DNA of 64,000 bases from Rhodanobacter sp. A1T4. GTDB lineage: Bacteria > Pseudomonadota > Gammaproteobacteria > Xanthomonadales > Rhodanobacteraceae. Shown here one piece after another: positions 46,149 to 54,745 of the stretch. The translations under genes and the position numbers were made by a program. Position 1 is the first letter of the stretch, and each line of letters starts with the position of its first letter. Location of the stretch: the NCBI RefSeq assembly GCF_014207185.1, contig NZ_JACHCP010000007.1:186001-250000 (forward strand), in the 5' to 3' direction. Below the pieces are notes generated by a model, which was given only the letters and a program-made list of their open reading frames with translations, ran no database searches and was not told the DNA's origin.

Positions 46149-46958
46149 ATGAATTCCAGCGCTAACCCGGGTAGCAGTCACGTCACAGTGAAAAATCTGG
46201 CATTTGCCTTAGTGACTTTTGTCTTTGTGCTTATCGCACATGCCGTGGCTTATCTGACTCACGAATACAGCCATTCACTGACGGCCTGGTCGCTAGGGTG
46301 GATGAAACAGCCATTCGGCATCGACTATGGACCTGCCACGGCCTACAACATCATCTTTCTGGGAGATGTTTCGGACAATGTGGATTATTCGCCCCTCCTC
46401 GCCAGTGGTAATGGGCACAGCGCCGCACTGATTGCGCTTGCGGGTCCTTTCATGGGAAATGGTTTGCTGTACTTCATCCTGTACGGGCTGACTTCGACCA
46501 GTTTCATCAAGTCGCGCCGATTCGTATTGGCCTTTTTCTATTGGCTATCCCTGATGTGCGCGGCCAATGTCTGGGGCTATGTCCCCATACGGGCGATTAC
46601 CACGCACGCCGATATCGCCATCGCGGCGCAAGGCCTGGGTATCTCCACCTCGGGATTATTTCCATTTGTAATGCTCGTTTCGGGCTACATTACTTACCAC
46701 TTCTTCTGCAGAATGTTTCCGAAGGTCTACCAAGCTGTTGCTGGTGACGTTGAAGGCAATCTTGCCCTGTTGATTGCCTTCACCTCATTCTGGTACTTCT
46801 CGTTCTACGGCGCCGATGGCATCTCGGGCTCCTATGGATTGATTTCGCAAATCCTCTCAATTACTTCGCGATACCTGCTTTTCCCGTTGTGTGTGGTGTA
46901 CCTGTCATCGAGGTATGCCATTGGGAATTGGACACGACATCAGTTGCCGGCTCAGTAG
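46149..46958 (+). CDS. multi-span membrane protein with HExxH motif, M50-like
   Basis: The 269-residue protein has about six hydrophobic segments. In the first region LIAHAVAYLTHEYSHSLTAWSLGW an HEYSH (HExxH) motif sits in a membrane segment, and ALIALAGPFMGNGLLYF follows, resembling the GPxxN region of M50/site-2 proteases. These are the parts expected of an intramembrane zinc protease, but the third (LDG-type) motif is not found. ATG 46149 is chosen because the 18 residues before it are hydrophilic and unconserved in look; ATG 46095 is possible. No operon partner. Confidence 0.65.
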   Translation: MNSSANPGSSHVTVKNLAFALVTFVFVLIAHAVAYLTHEYSHSLTAWSLGWMKQPFGIDYGPATAYNIIFLGDVSDNVDYSPLLASGNGHSAALIALAGPFMGNGLLYFILYGLTSTSFIKSRRFVLAFFYWLSLMCAANVWGYVPIRAITTHADIAIAAQGLGISTSGLFPFVMLVSGYITYHFFCRMFPKVYQAVAGDVEGNLALLIAFTSFWYFSFYGADGISGSYGLISQILSITSRYLLFPLCVVYLSSRYAIGNWTRHQLPAQ

Positions 46959-47058
46959 CGCTGACGTTTGCAACGCGGCTACTGCTACCTTGAGAGGGTT
47001 GAGGTGACGCAGAACGCGTTGATCAACGTAAACCTGACGCATAGACGCTCGTTGAAAA

Positions 47059-48000
47059 TCAACGGCGCTCAACCTTGCTACGTTTTTCGATACCGCGCTC
47101 CCACGGCGGATTTTTGCCAAAGCGCTCAGCCAGAAAATCGACGAAGGCGCGTACGCGTGGAGGCACCATGCGTCGTTGCGGCATGACGGCGTGGATGCCG
47201 GTGGTGGTGATCGGGTATTTCGGCATCACCACCTCCAGGCGACCGGTGCGTAGCTCGTCGCAAACATGCCAGAACGAATGAATGGCAATGCCCAGGCCAG
47301 CCACGGCCGCATCGCGCAGCAGTTCGCCGGTGTTGCTTTCGAAGCGGCTGTGCACGCGCTGCAAAATTTCGCCGCCCTTGCCATCACCGAAACGCCATAG
47401 GTCCTGCTGTCCCGACGTGCCCGTCAATAACAGGCAGGCATGCTCGGCCAAGTCCTTCGGTTTGCGCGGATGCCCGTGCCGCTGCAGATAGGCAGGCGAG
47501 GCGCACAGTACACGCCGGTTGGTGGCCAGTTGGCGCGCGACCAGACCGGAATCGCCAAGCGCGCCCACGCGGATACCGAGGTCGAAGCCCGCGCCGACCA
47601 AATCCAGCAGCTCGTCGCTGAGGTTCACGCTCAACTTGATGCGCGGATGACGGGTCAGAAATTCCGGCAGCAACGGCGACACGTACTGACGGCCGAAGGA
47701 GGCAGGCATGGTGACGCGCAACGTGCCTGACACTTCGTTTGCGGCTTGGCGCAGGCCGCTGGTCAGCGCTTCGAGATCTTCCACCAGCACGCGACCCTGT
47801 GCGGCGAGCGCCAGACCTTCCGGCGTGGCATGCAGCTGGCGTGTGGTCCGATGCAGCAGCACGACACCAAGCTCGCGCTCGAGTCGCTTCAGGCGCTGAC
47901 TGGCCACGGCCACGGATAAACCGAGGCTTCGCGCCGCCGCGCTGATGGTGCCCAGATCGAGCACGCGCATGAACAGACTCAGGTCACCGATGCGGTCCAT
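47059..48000 (-). CDS. LysR-family transcriptional regulator
   Basis: The 313-residue protein has an N-terminal winged helix-turn-helix (FMRVLDLGTISAAARSLGLSVAVASQRLKRLERELGVVLLHRTTRQLHATPEG). Its C-terminal ligand-binding domain has VSGTLRVTMPASFGRQYVSPLLPEFLTRHPRIKLSVNLSDE and VARQLATNRRVLCASPAYLQRHG. Such CrgA-like members often respond to aromatics. ATG 48000 fits the DNA-binding domain start; three extra codons are possible. It is divergent from an MFS gene with palindromes between, the common LysR layout. Confidence 0.93.
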   Translation of the reverse strand: MDRIGDLSLFMRVLDLGTISAAARSLGLSVAVASQRLKRLERELGVVLLHRTTRQLHATPEGLALAAQGRVLVEDLEALTSGLRQAANEVSGTLRVTMPASFGRQYVSPLLPEFLTRHPRIKLSVNLSDELLDLVGAGFDLGIRVGALGDSGLVARQLATNRRVLCASPAYLQRHGHPRKPKDLAEHACLLLTGTSGQQDLWRFGDGKGGEILQRVHSRFESNTGELLRDAAVAGLGIAIHSFWHVCDELRTGRLEVVMPKYPITTTGIHAVMPQRRMVPPRVRAFVDFLAERFGKNPPWERGIEKRSKVERR

Positions 48001-48005
48001 GACTA

Positions 48006-48028
48006 TCAATCATTCATTGAAAATGATT
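48006..48028. promoter_or_regulatory. candidate LysR operator between the regulator and the MFS gene
   Basis: TCAAT (48006-48010) and ATTGA (48016-48020) form a T-N11-A palindrome typical of LysR-type binding sites. An overlapping perfect palindrome has AATCATT (48008-48014) and AATGATT (48022-48028). Both lie just outside the regulator's start and about 70-90 bases before the MFS start. Function inferred from form and position. Confidence 0.45.
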
Positions 48029-48099
48029 CCACATTTTGTCTGTTTTATTGCTAAATGCAAAGCTCTACGCTGACGCCATTCCTGTTTTGGAGCGTCATC

Positions 48100-49329
48100 A
48101 TGTTTGCCCCATCCCTCTCCAAACCCCGCACGCCGCTCGCGCTCTACGCGCTGACAGCTGGCGCGTTCGGCATCGGCACCACCGAATTCGTGATCATGGG
48201 CCTGCTGTTGCAGGTCGCTGCCGATCTACACGTCAGCATCGCCGCGGCCGGCTTGCTGATCACCGGCTACGCGTTGGGTGTGTTCGTCGGCGCGCCGTTA
48301 CTGACCGCGGCGACCAGTCGACTGCACCGTAAGACAGCGCTGGTTGCACTGATGCTGATTTTCACCGTTGGCAACCTGGCCAGTGCGCTCGCACCAAATT
48401 ACACGGTGCTGATGATCGCGCGCGTCATTACCTCGCTGGCCCACGGCACCTTCTTCGGTGTCGGCGCCGTGGTGGCGACCGGTTTGGTGGCCGAAGATCG
48501 CAAGGCTTCGGCCATATCGATCATGTTCACCGGCCTCACCGTAGCCACCTTGCTGGGCGTACCGGCCGGCGCATGGCTGGGGCACGCCTACGGCTGGCGC
48601 GCCACGTTCTGGGCAGTGACCGCGATCGGTGTGGTCGCCACCGCGATCATCGCGCTGCTGGTACCGTCAGATCGCAGCGACACTGCGCCGGCGCTGTTTC
48701 TTGAAGAGCTGCGGGGGATCGCCAAGCTGCAGGTGCTGCTCGGGTTGCTGATGACTGTGCTGGGCTTCGCCGGCGTGTTCACGGTATTTACTTACATCCA
48801 GGCGATCCTCACCGGCGTCACCGGCGTCACCGGTTTCGCCGACAGCTCGGTCTCACCGATCCTTCTGGTGTTCGGCGGTGGGCTGGTGGTCGGCAACCTG
48901 CTGGGTGGCCGCCTGGCCGATCGCAAGCTCACGCCGACGCTGCTCGGGTCGCTGATCGCACTGGCCATTGTGCTTGGCGCAATGACGTTCGCGCTGCACA
49001 GCAAGCCGGCGATGATCGTGTTTACCGGTCTGCTCGGCATCGCGGCCTTCGCCACCGTCGCACCGCTGCAATTGCGCGTGTTGCAAAAGGCCGCTGGCAG
49101 CGGACAGAGCCTGGCCTCGAGCTTCAACATCGCCGCATTCAATCTGGGCAACGCGATCGGCGCATGGCTGGGCGGTGTGGTGATCACGCACGGTCCCGGC
49201 ATGACTGCTGTGACATGGGTTGCCGCGCTGGTGACGATATCGGGCCTGGTGGTGGCACTGGTGAGTGTGCGGCTGGATTCGGTCAGACGTGTTGAATCCC
49301 GAACATCCGCTGTTTGTGCGTCCGCTTAA
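48100..49329 (+). CDS. MFS efflux transporter (AraJ/YdhP-like, DHA1 group)
   Basis: The 409-residue protein begins RTPLALYALTAGAFGIGTTEFVIMGLLLQVAADLHVSIAAAGLLITGYALGVFVGAPLLTA, the signature of the arabinose-efflux/YdhP drug:proton antiporter group. It continues with LMIARVITSLAHGTFFGVGAVVA and twelve membrane segments. Substrate is unknown; exporters of sugars, drugs or aromatics are in this group. GGAG at 48089-48092 supports ATG 48100; 15 upstream codons are unlikely. The divergent LysR gene is its probable regulator. Confidence 0.9.
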   Translation: MFAPSLSKPRTPLALYALTAGAFGIGTTEFVIMGLLLQVAADLHVSIAAAGLLITGYALGVFVGAPLLTAATSRLHRKTALVALMLIFTVGNLASALAPNYTVLMIARVITSLAHGTFFGVGAVVATGLVAEDRKASAISIMFTGLTVATLLGVPAGAWLGHAYGWRATFWAVTAIGVVATAIIALLVPSDRSDTAPALFLEELRGIAKLQVLLGLLMTVLGFAGVFTVFTYIQAILTGVTGVTGFADSSVSPILLVFGGGLVVGNLLGGRLADRKLTPTLLGSLIALAIVLGAMTFALHSKPAMIVFTGLLGIAAFATVAPLQLRVLQKAAGSGQSLASSFNIAAFNLGNAIGAWLGGVVITHGPGMTAVTWVAALVTISGLVVALVSVRLDSVRRVESRTSAVCASA

Positions 49330-49385
49330 ATCCTGAATCAAATCAGGCAACACAAGTATCCACCCAGCCACTTCAGGAGATCGTC

Positions 49386-50699
49386 ATGCGTCTCGGCACT
49401 CTACCGTCGGCAAAATCCTGCCTCCGCATAACTGGATCGAGTCATCGATTTACTACGCTGCTTTTACTTATCGTGGTGGGTTGCTTCGCCGCTTCAGCGC
49501 GTGCTGCAGCGCCTTCAGGATTCGACAAACCCCAATGGATCACGACCTGGATCGCCAGCCCGCAGCCACTGTGGAAGGGTGATTTTCCGTTACCCACCAA
49601 TGTGCCTTTCAATTTCTGGAATCAGACGGTGAGACAGGCCGCGCGCGTCAGCGTGGGAGGGCACAGCGTGCGCATCCAGCTGTCGAATGACTACGGCTCG
49701 ACACCCTTGGTTATCGGCTCGGCCCACATTGCATTGACCGGAAAGGATGCCGGTATTGTGGATGGAACGGATCGGTCGATAACGTTTGGCGGCCAAGGCT
49801 CGATCAGCATTCCGCCAGGCGCACCGGTGCTCAGCGATCCGATTGATCTGAAAGTGGCAGCACTACAGAACGTATCGGTCAGTCTCTATTTTCCAGAACC
49901 TGTCTCGCCTTCCACTTTTCACTGGGACGGGCGGCAAACGGCTTACATCGTCAGCGGCAACCAGACAGCCAAAGATTCCATCAAGCCCGATGCAACCATG
50001 ACGACCCGCGTATTCCTCAGCGCGATTCAGGTTGATGCGCCATCGAAAACACGAACCGTCGTTGCGCTGGGTGATTCGATCACCGACGGCGCCGGTGCCA
50101 GCATGGATAGCAATGCGCGCTGGCCCGATTTTCTAGCTGCGCGACTTGTCGACAATCACGTTGCAGTGCTCAACGCCGGCATTTCCGGCGCACGCCTTTT
50201 GCAGGACAAGATGGGTGTCAATGCGCTGGCTCGCTTCGATCGCGATGTGCTGAGTCAGCCGAATATCGAATCAGTGATCGTGCTGCTGGGCATCAACGAT
50301 ATCAGCTGGAATCACATGGCGTTTGCTCCGAACGACATGCCCGCGACCGCCCAGCAGTTGATCGCCGGTTATCGACAGCTGATCGCCCGCGCGCATGCGC
50401 GAAACATGCGAATCATCGGGGCGACGCTGACGCCATTCGAGGGCGCGCTGAAAGACACACTCATGGCTGGCTATTACTCCGCCGAGAAAGAGCAGGTACG
50501 GCAAGCCGTCAATCGCTGGATACGCGAGAGCGGTGAATTCGATACCGTCGTCGACTTCGACAAATTATTGCGCGACCCCACGCATCCAACGCGCCTGCTG
50601 GCTGCCTATGATTCCGGCGACCACCTGCACCCTGGCGATGTCGGCAATAAGGCAATGGCGGCGGCGATCGACTCGGATACACTTTTCAATAATCGATAA
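49386..50699 (+). CDS. secreted SGNH/GDSL hydrolase
   Basis: The 437-residue precursor has a signal peptide (FTTLLLLIVVGCFAASARA-A). An N-terminal beta-sandwich (PQWITTWIASPQP, VSVGGHSVRIQLSNDYG) precedes the SGNH domain with VVALGDSITDGAGASMDSNARWPDFLA (Ser), VLLGINDISWN (Asn) and the C-terminal DHLHPGDVG (Asp-His). It is likely an esterase or lipase on polysaccharides or small esters. AGGAG before ATG 49386 supports the start. The family with N-terminal sandwich is often found in plant-polymer degraders. Confidence 0.9.
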   Translation: MRLGTLPSAKSCLRITGSSHRFTTLLLLIVVGCFAASARAAAPSGFDKPQWITTWIASPQPLWKGDFPLPTNVPFNFWNQTVRQAARVSVGGHSVRIQLSNDYGSTPLVIGSAHIALTGKDAGIVDGTDRSITFGGQGSISIPPGAPVLSDPIDLKVAALQNVSVSLYFPEPVSPSTFHWDGRQTAYIVSGNQTAKDSIKPDATMTTRVFLSAIQVDAPSKTRTVVALGDSITDGAGASMDSNARWPDFLAARLVDNHVAVLNAGISGARLLQDKMGVNALARFDRDVLSQPNIESVIVLLGINDISWNHMAFAPNDMPATAQQLIAGYRQLIARAHARNMRIIGATLTPFEGALKDTLMAGYYSAEKEQVRQAVNRWIRESGEFDTVVDFDKLLRDPTHPTRLLAAYDSGDHLHPGDVGNKAMAAAIDSDTLFNNR

Positions 50700-50793
50700 G
50701 ATCGTCGAGAAAAGCCAAGCATCGATTACACGCTGAATTCAACTTGACTGCAGCTGATTCAAGCCTATGCCAATGTGATGAGAAGTTTGCCTC

Positions 50794-51768
50794 ATGAAGC
50801 AAATTCCAAGCGCCGATGCACACGTTCATTTGGAGGACTTGGAGCTGGACGAAGGGAATTTCAGAACGTTGGTGAGTGTGTTGCAAACCTTGATCGAGGA
50901 GCTGGAGCAGGATTGCTCGCTCGACGAACCGGGCCGGCTGCGTCAACGCCTCGAGGCGCTTGACTGCCTCGAGGCCCATCTCCCGAATGGACAGGCTCAA
51001 GTCCGCGATGCTGAATCCTCTCAGGAGGCGGAACTCCATCATCGAGCTGAGGCGATCTATGCCAGGCTGGAGGCAGTCAACTACACGATCTACCGCACCA
51101 TCCGTCGCGACATCCAGCGGGGTGCCGGGACGGAATCGCTGTTGCAATGGGTGATCGCGTCCGCTGAAGATGGCCATCATGCCTCTCGGGCAAGCGGTGA
51201 ACGCTATGACTATCTTGATGAACTGATCAGCGGAGTTTTAGAGTTCGAAGAGCCCTGCACCGGAGTAGCTGAGCTGCCGCCAGAGATGGTGTTTTATCAA
51301 CCCACTCCGGCGCGCCATATCTTAGATCTGATCGAGCGCGCCGCACTCACCGAACGGGATGTACTGGTTGATCTTGGCTCGGGCATGGGGCATGTCCCGT
51401 TGCTCGCTTCCATCTGTTCAGGTACGCGCAGCATCGGGATTGAACTCGAGGCAGCCTATGTCAACTGCGCGCAACGGAGCGCCCGAGCGTTGAACCTGAC
51501 GCAGGTGACCTTTATTCAGCAGGATGCACAGGTCGCGGATCTCTCCAGTGGCACGGTGTTTTATCTGTATACGCCTTTCACCGGCACGATCATGCGCGCT
51601 GTGCTCGATTCGCTGCGACAGGAAGCGATGGGCCGCGAGATTCGCATCTGCACTTTTGGCCCATGCACGCCGATTATCGCCAAGGAACGATGGCTGCAGG
51701 CCACCGGGACGGTGGAATCGAATCGGACCGTTATATTTCGCTCCCTCCTTTTCCCAACAGGCAGATAG
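50794..51768 (+). CDS. class I SAM-dependent methyltransferase (DOT1-like core)
   Basis: The 324-residue protein has an acidic helical N-terminal region of about 170 residues (TLIEELEQDCSL, LEALDCLEAHLPN). Its SAM domain has VLVDLGSGMGHVPLLAS and the acidic loop SIGIELEAAYVNCAQRSARAL, followed by FIQQDAQVADLSSGTVFYLYTPF. The G-box and the SIGIELE segment resemble the DOT1 methyltransferase core; the target is unknown. It stands between the SGNH hydrolase and the amidohydrolase, both secreted, without clear link. Confidence 0.8.
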   Translation: MKQIPSADAHVHLEDLELDEGNFRTLVSVLQTLIEELEQDCSLDEPGRLRQRLEALDCLEAHLPNGQAQVRDAESSQEAELHHRAEAIYARLEAVNYTIYRTIRRDIQRGAGTESLLQWVIASAEDGHHASRASGERYDYLDELISGVLEFEEPCTGVAELPPEMVFYQPTPARHILDLIERAALTERDVLVDLGSGMGHVPLLASICSGTRSIGIELEAAYVNCAQRSARALNLTQVTFIQQDAQVADLSSGTVFYLYTPFTGTIMRAVLDSLRQEAMGREIRICTFGPCTPIIAKERWLQATGTVESNRTVIFRSLLFPTGR

Positions 51769-51928
51769 GGTGCCAGTGTCTTCTTTGGCCGGTCGCGGCC
51801 CAAAGCGCTTAATGAGTCACCGCCCGACGCAAGCAGCTACATCACTTTCCGACGAATCACTCGCCAAAAAAGCGTCAACGCACCGCGCACACGCGCTAGC
51901 ATCGATCATCCCTACCTTGGAGATGCCC

Positions 51929-53230
51929 ATGCGCCGTACTGCTTTCGCCCTGACGCTTGCCGCCGCCATCACGTCCTTGCACGCCACCGATACCCCCAGC
52001 GTGCAGGCCATGGCGCAAATAGAGTTGCCGCAGGTTACGGCGTGGCGGCGCGATATCCATCAGCATCCCGAGCTGAGCAACCGCGAGGTGCGCACGTCGG
52101 CCCTGGTGGCGGCAGAGCTGAAAAAGCTGGGGCTGGAAGTACATACCGGTATCGCACACACCGGCGTGGTCGGTTTGCTCAAGGGCGACCTGCCCGGCCC
52201 GCGACTGGCAATTCGCGCCGATATGGATGCGCTGCCGGTGACCGAGCCGACAGGCTTGCCGTTCGCCTCGAAGGCGACGGGCGAATACCGCGGCAAGCCG
52301 ACCGGTGTGATGCATGCCTGCGGCCACGACGCACACACCGCAATGCTGCTCGGCATGGCGCAGGCGCTCAGCGGCATGAAGAAGACTCTGCACGGTTCGG
52401 TGCTGTTCGTGTTCCAGCCCGCCGAGGAAGGCGCGCCGGTCGGCGAGGAAGGCGGCGCCGCGCTGATGCTGAAAGAGGGGCTGTTCCGCGATTTTAAACC
52501 CGATGCGATGTTCGGCATGCATGTGGTCTCTTCGCTCAACGTCGGCACGGTGTCGGTGCGGCCGGGGCCAACCATGGCCGGCTCGGACTGGTTCCGCATG
52601 GTGGTCCACGGTAAGCAGACGCACGGCGCGATGCCCTGGAATGGCATCGACCCGATTGTGACCTCGGCCGAGATCATCACTGCCGCACAAACCATCGTCA
52701 GCCGCCGCCTGGATATCAGCACGCTACCCGCGGTGCTCAGCTTCGGCATCGTCGAGGGCGGCTCGCGCTACAACATCGTGCCCGACCAGGTGGAACTGCA
52801 GGGCACGCTGCGTACCTTCGACGCCGGCATGCGGCAACAGGCGGTGGATGATCTGAAGAACACTGCCGAGCATATCGCCGCCGCCAACGGCGCGACAGTG
52901 GAAGAGCAGATCCCGGTCGGCGACAGCAACCCGATACTGGTCAATGACCCTGCCCTCGCCGCGCGCGTGCGGGTCAGCATCGGCAAGGCCATCGGCAGCG
53001 AACATGCGATCGAAGCCAAACCGTGGATGGCCTCGGAAGATTTCGCCTACTTCGCCGAGGCCGTGCCGAGCGTGTACTTCTTCGTCGGCGCCACGCCGAA
53101 AGGACAGGACGCCTCGAAGGCGCCGTCCAACCATTCGCCGAAATTCTTCCTCGACGAAGGTGCACTGACGATCGGGATGGAATCGATGCTGCAGGCGAGC
53201 CTGGATTATCTCAACGGACCAACCGCATAA
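51929..53230 (+). CDS. secreted M20-family amidohydrolase (carboxypeptidase/aminoacylase-like)
   Basis: The 433-residue precursor has a short signal peptide (AFALTLAAAITSLHA-T) followed by a complete M20D domain: VTAWRRDIHQHPELSNREVRTS, AIRADMDALPVTEPTGLPFAS, metal ligands in MHACGHDAHTAMLLGMA, and VFQPAEEGAPVGEEGG (catalytic Glu pair). A dimerisation domain and SEDFAYFAEAVPSVYFFVG (metal His/Glu region) follow. M20D enzymes hydrolyse N-acyl amino acids such as hippurate. GGAG at 51919-51922 supports ATG 51929; ATG 51923 is too close to it. The long frame upstream is not coding. Confidence 0.9.
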   Translation: MRRTAFALTLAAAITSLHATDTPSVQAMAQIELPQVTAWRRDIHQHPELSNREVRTSALVAAELKKLGLEVHTGIAHTGVVGLLKGDLPGPRLAIRADMDALPVTEPTGLPFASKATGEYRGKPTGVMHACGHDAHTAMLLGMAQALSGMKKTLHGSVLFVFQPAEEGAPVGEEGGAALMLKEGLFRDFKPDAMFGMHVVSSLNVGTVSVRPGPTMAGSDWFRMVVHGKQTHGAMPWNGIDPIVTSAEIITAAQTIVSRRLDISTLPAVLSFGIVEGGSRYNIVPDQVELQGTLRTFDAGMRQQAVDDLKNTAEHIAAANGATVEEQIPVGDSNPILVNDPALAARVRVSIGKAIGSEHAIEAKPWMASEDFAYFAEAVPSVYFFVGATPKGQDASKAPSNHSPKFFLDEGALTIGMESMLQASLDYLNGPTA

Positions 53231-53246
53231 GAGCATCTATCTCCTC

Positions 53247-54113
53247 ATGGCTAAAATTCTTATCCCGCTGCCAAGCCGCGATGCCGATCCTTCCGAGGTC
53301 GCGGTGAGCTGGCAGATCCTGCGCAATGATGGGCATGAGATCGTGTTCGCCACACCTGATGGCCATCCGGCCAGCGCAGACGAAATGATGCTCAGCGGGG
53401 TCGGACTCGACCCGTGGGGTTGGCTGCCAGGGCTGCGGCAACTACGGGTGGTCGGGCTGATCCTGCGCGCGAATGGCGATGCACGAAAGGCCTATGCCGC
53501 GATGCTGAAAGACACCGCGTTTTGCGCGCCGCTGCGTTGGGACGAACTCGATGCGGCAGATTACGCCGGACTGCTGCTACCCGGCGGCCATCGCGCGCGT
53601 GGCATGCGCGAATACCTGGAAAGTCCGCTGTTACAGGGGATCGTCGCGGCGTTCTTTGATGCCGGCAAACCGGTCGCAGCGATCTGTCACGGCGTGCTGC
53701 TGGCCGCGCGTAGTCGCTCGAAGGTGAACGGCAAGTCGGTGCTGTTCGGCAAACGCACCACCACGCTGACTTGGGCGTTCGAGAAAAAGGCGTGGGCCAC
53801 GGCGCGGGTCACCCGCTTCTGGGACCCATACTATTACCGCACCTATAACGAGAGCGCGGATCAACCGAGCGGCTACATGTCGGTGCAACAGGAAGTGACA
53901 CGTGCGTTGGCCGATCCGGCCGATTTCAAGGACGTGCCGCGCGACGCCAAAGACTATGCCCGCAAGACCAGCGGCATCGCGCGCGACAGCGTCAAGGATG
54001 ATTCACCGGCCTTCGTGGTGCGCGATGGCAATTACGTGTCGGCGCGCTGGCCCGGTGATGTGCATCGCTTTGCCAGGGAATTTTCGGCGATGCTAGGAGA
54101 AACGCGAGCGTAG
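53247..54113 (+). CDS. DJ-1/PfpI-family type 1 glutamine amidotransferase-like protein
   Basis: The 288-residue cytoplasmic protein has the DJ-1/PfpI fold: AKILIPLPSRDADPSEVAVSWQILRNDGHEIVFATPDG, LLLPGGHRARGMREYLESPLL and the nucleophile elbow PVAAICHGVLLAARS with cysteine. Members are chaperones, glyoxalase-like enzymes or peptidases; a precise role is not visible. The stop TAG (54111-54113) lies within the REP element that starts at 54110, so the REP supplies the end of the gene. The REP-flanked RAYT gene follows. Confidence 0.85.
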   Translation: MAKILIPLPSRDADPSEVAVSWQILRNDGHEIVFATPDGHPASADEMMLSGVGLDPWGWLPGLRQLRVVGLILRANGDARKAYAAMLKDTAFCAPLRWDELDAADYAGLLLPGGHRARGMREYLESPLLQGIVAAFFDAGKPVAAICHGVLLAARSRSKVNGKSVLFGKRTTTLTWAFEKKAWATARVTRFWDPYYYRTYNESADQPSGYMSVQQEVTRALADPADFKDVPRDAKDYARKTSGIARDSVKDDSPAFVVRDGNYVSARWPGDVHRFAREFSAMLGETRA

Positions 54114-54140
54114 GTTGGGGTGAGCGAAGCGAACCCCAAC
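54110..54140 (+). repeat. REP element at the 3' side of the RAYT gene
   Basis: GTAGGTTGGGGTGAGCG at the 5' side, then an inner GTTGGGGT/ACCCCAAC hairpin around GAGCGAAGCGA. GTAG at the foot of the hairpin is the mark of RAYT-associated REPs. It provides the stop codon of the preceding gene and ends one base before the RAYT stop codon. The inverted partner is at 54698-54730. Confidence 0.88.
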
Positions 54141-54141
54141 A

Positions 54142-54675
54142 TCATCCATTCCGTTCACCGCCAATTTCCGCCGCATTCTCGCCACACGCCCAATCCGTGC
54201 CAATCGTTCCTTCGCGGATATATCGATGGATCGATGAAAATGGCCAATCGCTGGCTCTCGCAGCATGACCGTGTTTCACCGGATTGATATGCACGTAATC
54301 AATATGTCGAGCGAGATCATTGTCGTCCCTGATCTGATGTTCCCAGAAACGCCGCTGCCAGATGCCTCGCTCGCCCTTGCCCAAACGTGACGCACCGATG
54401 GTTTCGCCAAGCGGAATGGTTCGCGAGAAAGCGGCCTTGATAAGCATCCAGCGTGTGGAAAAGTCATGGTCATCGGGTGGCAGCGTCCATATCGCATGCA
54501 TGTGTTCGGGCAAAACGACCCAAGCAACAATATCGAATGCGTGTCTCCGCTTGACGGTCCTTACCGCTTGGCGAAGCTTGTCGATATGCTCGACAAGCAG
54601 TGCTCTCGAGCGATCAGCCAGATTCACGGTGAAAAAGTAAGTACCGCCGCCGGCTTTGGCTCTTCTGTATTGCAT
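54142..54675 (-). mobile_element. REP-associated tyrosine transposase (RAYT, Y1 HUH family)
   Basis: The 177-residue protein is a Y1-type HUH single-strand transposase. The metal-binding HxH motif is H58-M59-H60 (VVLPEHMHAIW), the catalytic tyrosine is Y127 in HIDYVHINPVKHG, and the family start GGGTYFFTVNLADRSR and ENHIR-like WQRRFWEHQIRDDND are present. RAYTs are single-copy domesticated transposases that spread REP elements. It is flanked by inverted REPs that match it (54110-54140 and 54698-54730), and a distant REP pair lies at 34075-34156. The gene is intact. Confidence 0.93.
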
Positions 54676-54697
54676 GACGTCATCCTTGACGTTGAAC

Positions 54698-54730
54698 GTT
54701 GGGGTTCGCTTCGCTCACCCGCAACCTACA
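54698..54730 (-). repeat. REP element at the 5' side of the RAYT gene (inverted)
   Basis: It is the reverse complement of the 54110-54140 element except for one inserted base and an extra T at the outer edge, starting (on its own strand) TGTAGGTTGCGGGTGAGCG. It ends 22 bases before the RAYT start. The pair places the transposase inside an inverted REP doublet. Low divergence suggests recent or maintained activity. Confidence 0.85.
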
Positions 54731-54745
54731 CGGCGAAGTTGCGAT

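Noticed and set aside
34075..54730. Related palindromic repeats at 34075, 54110 and 54698 considered as CRISPR
   Set aside because: They are isolated, inverted, carry GTAG feet, have no regular spacers, and one pair flanks a RAYT gene; REP elements explain them.
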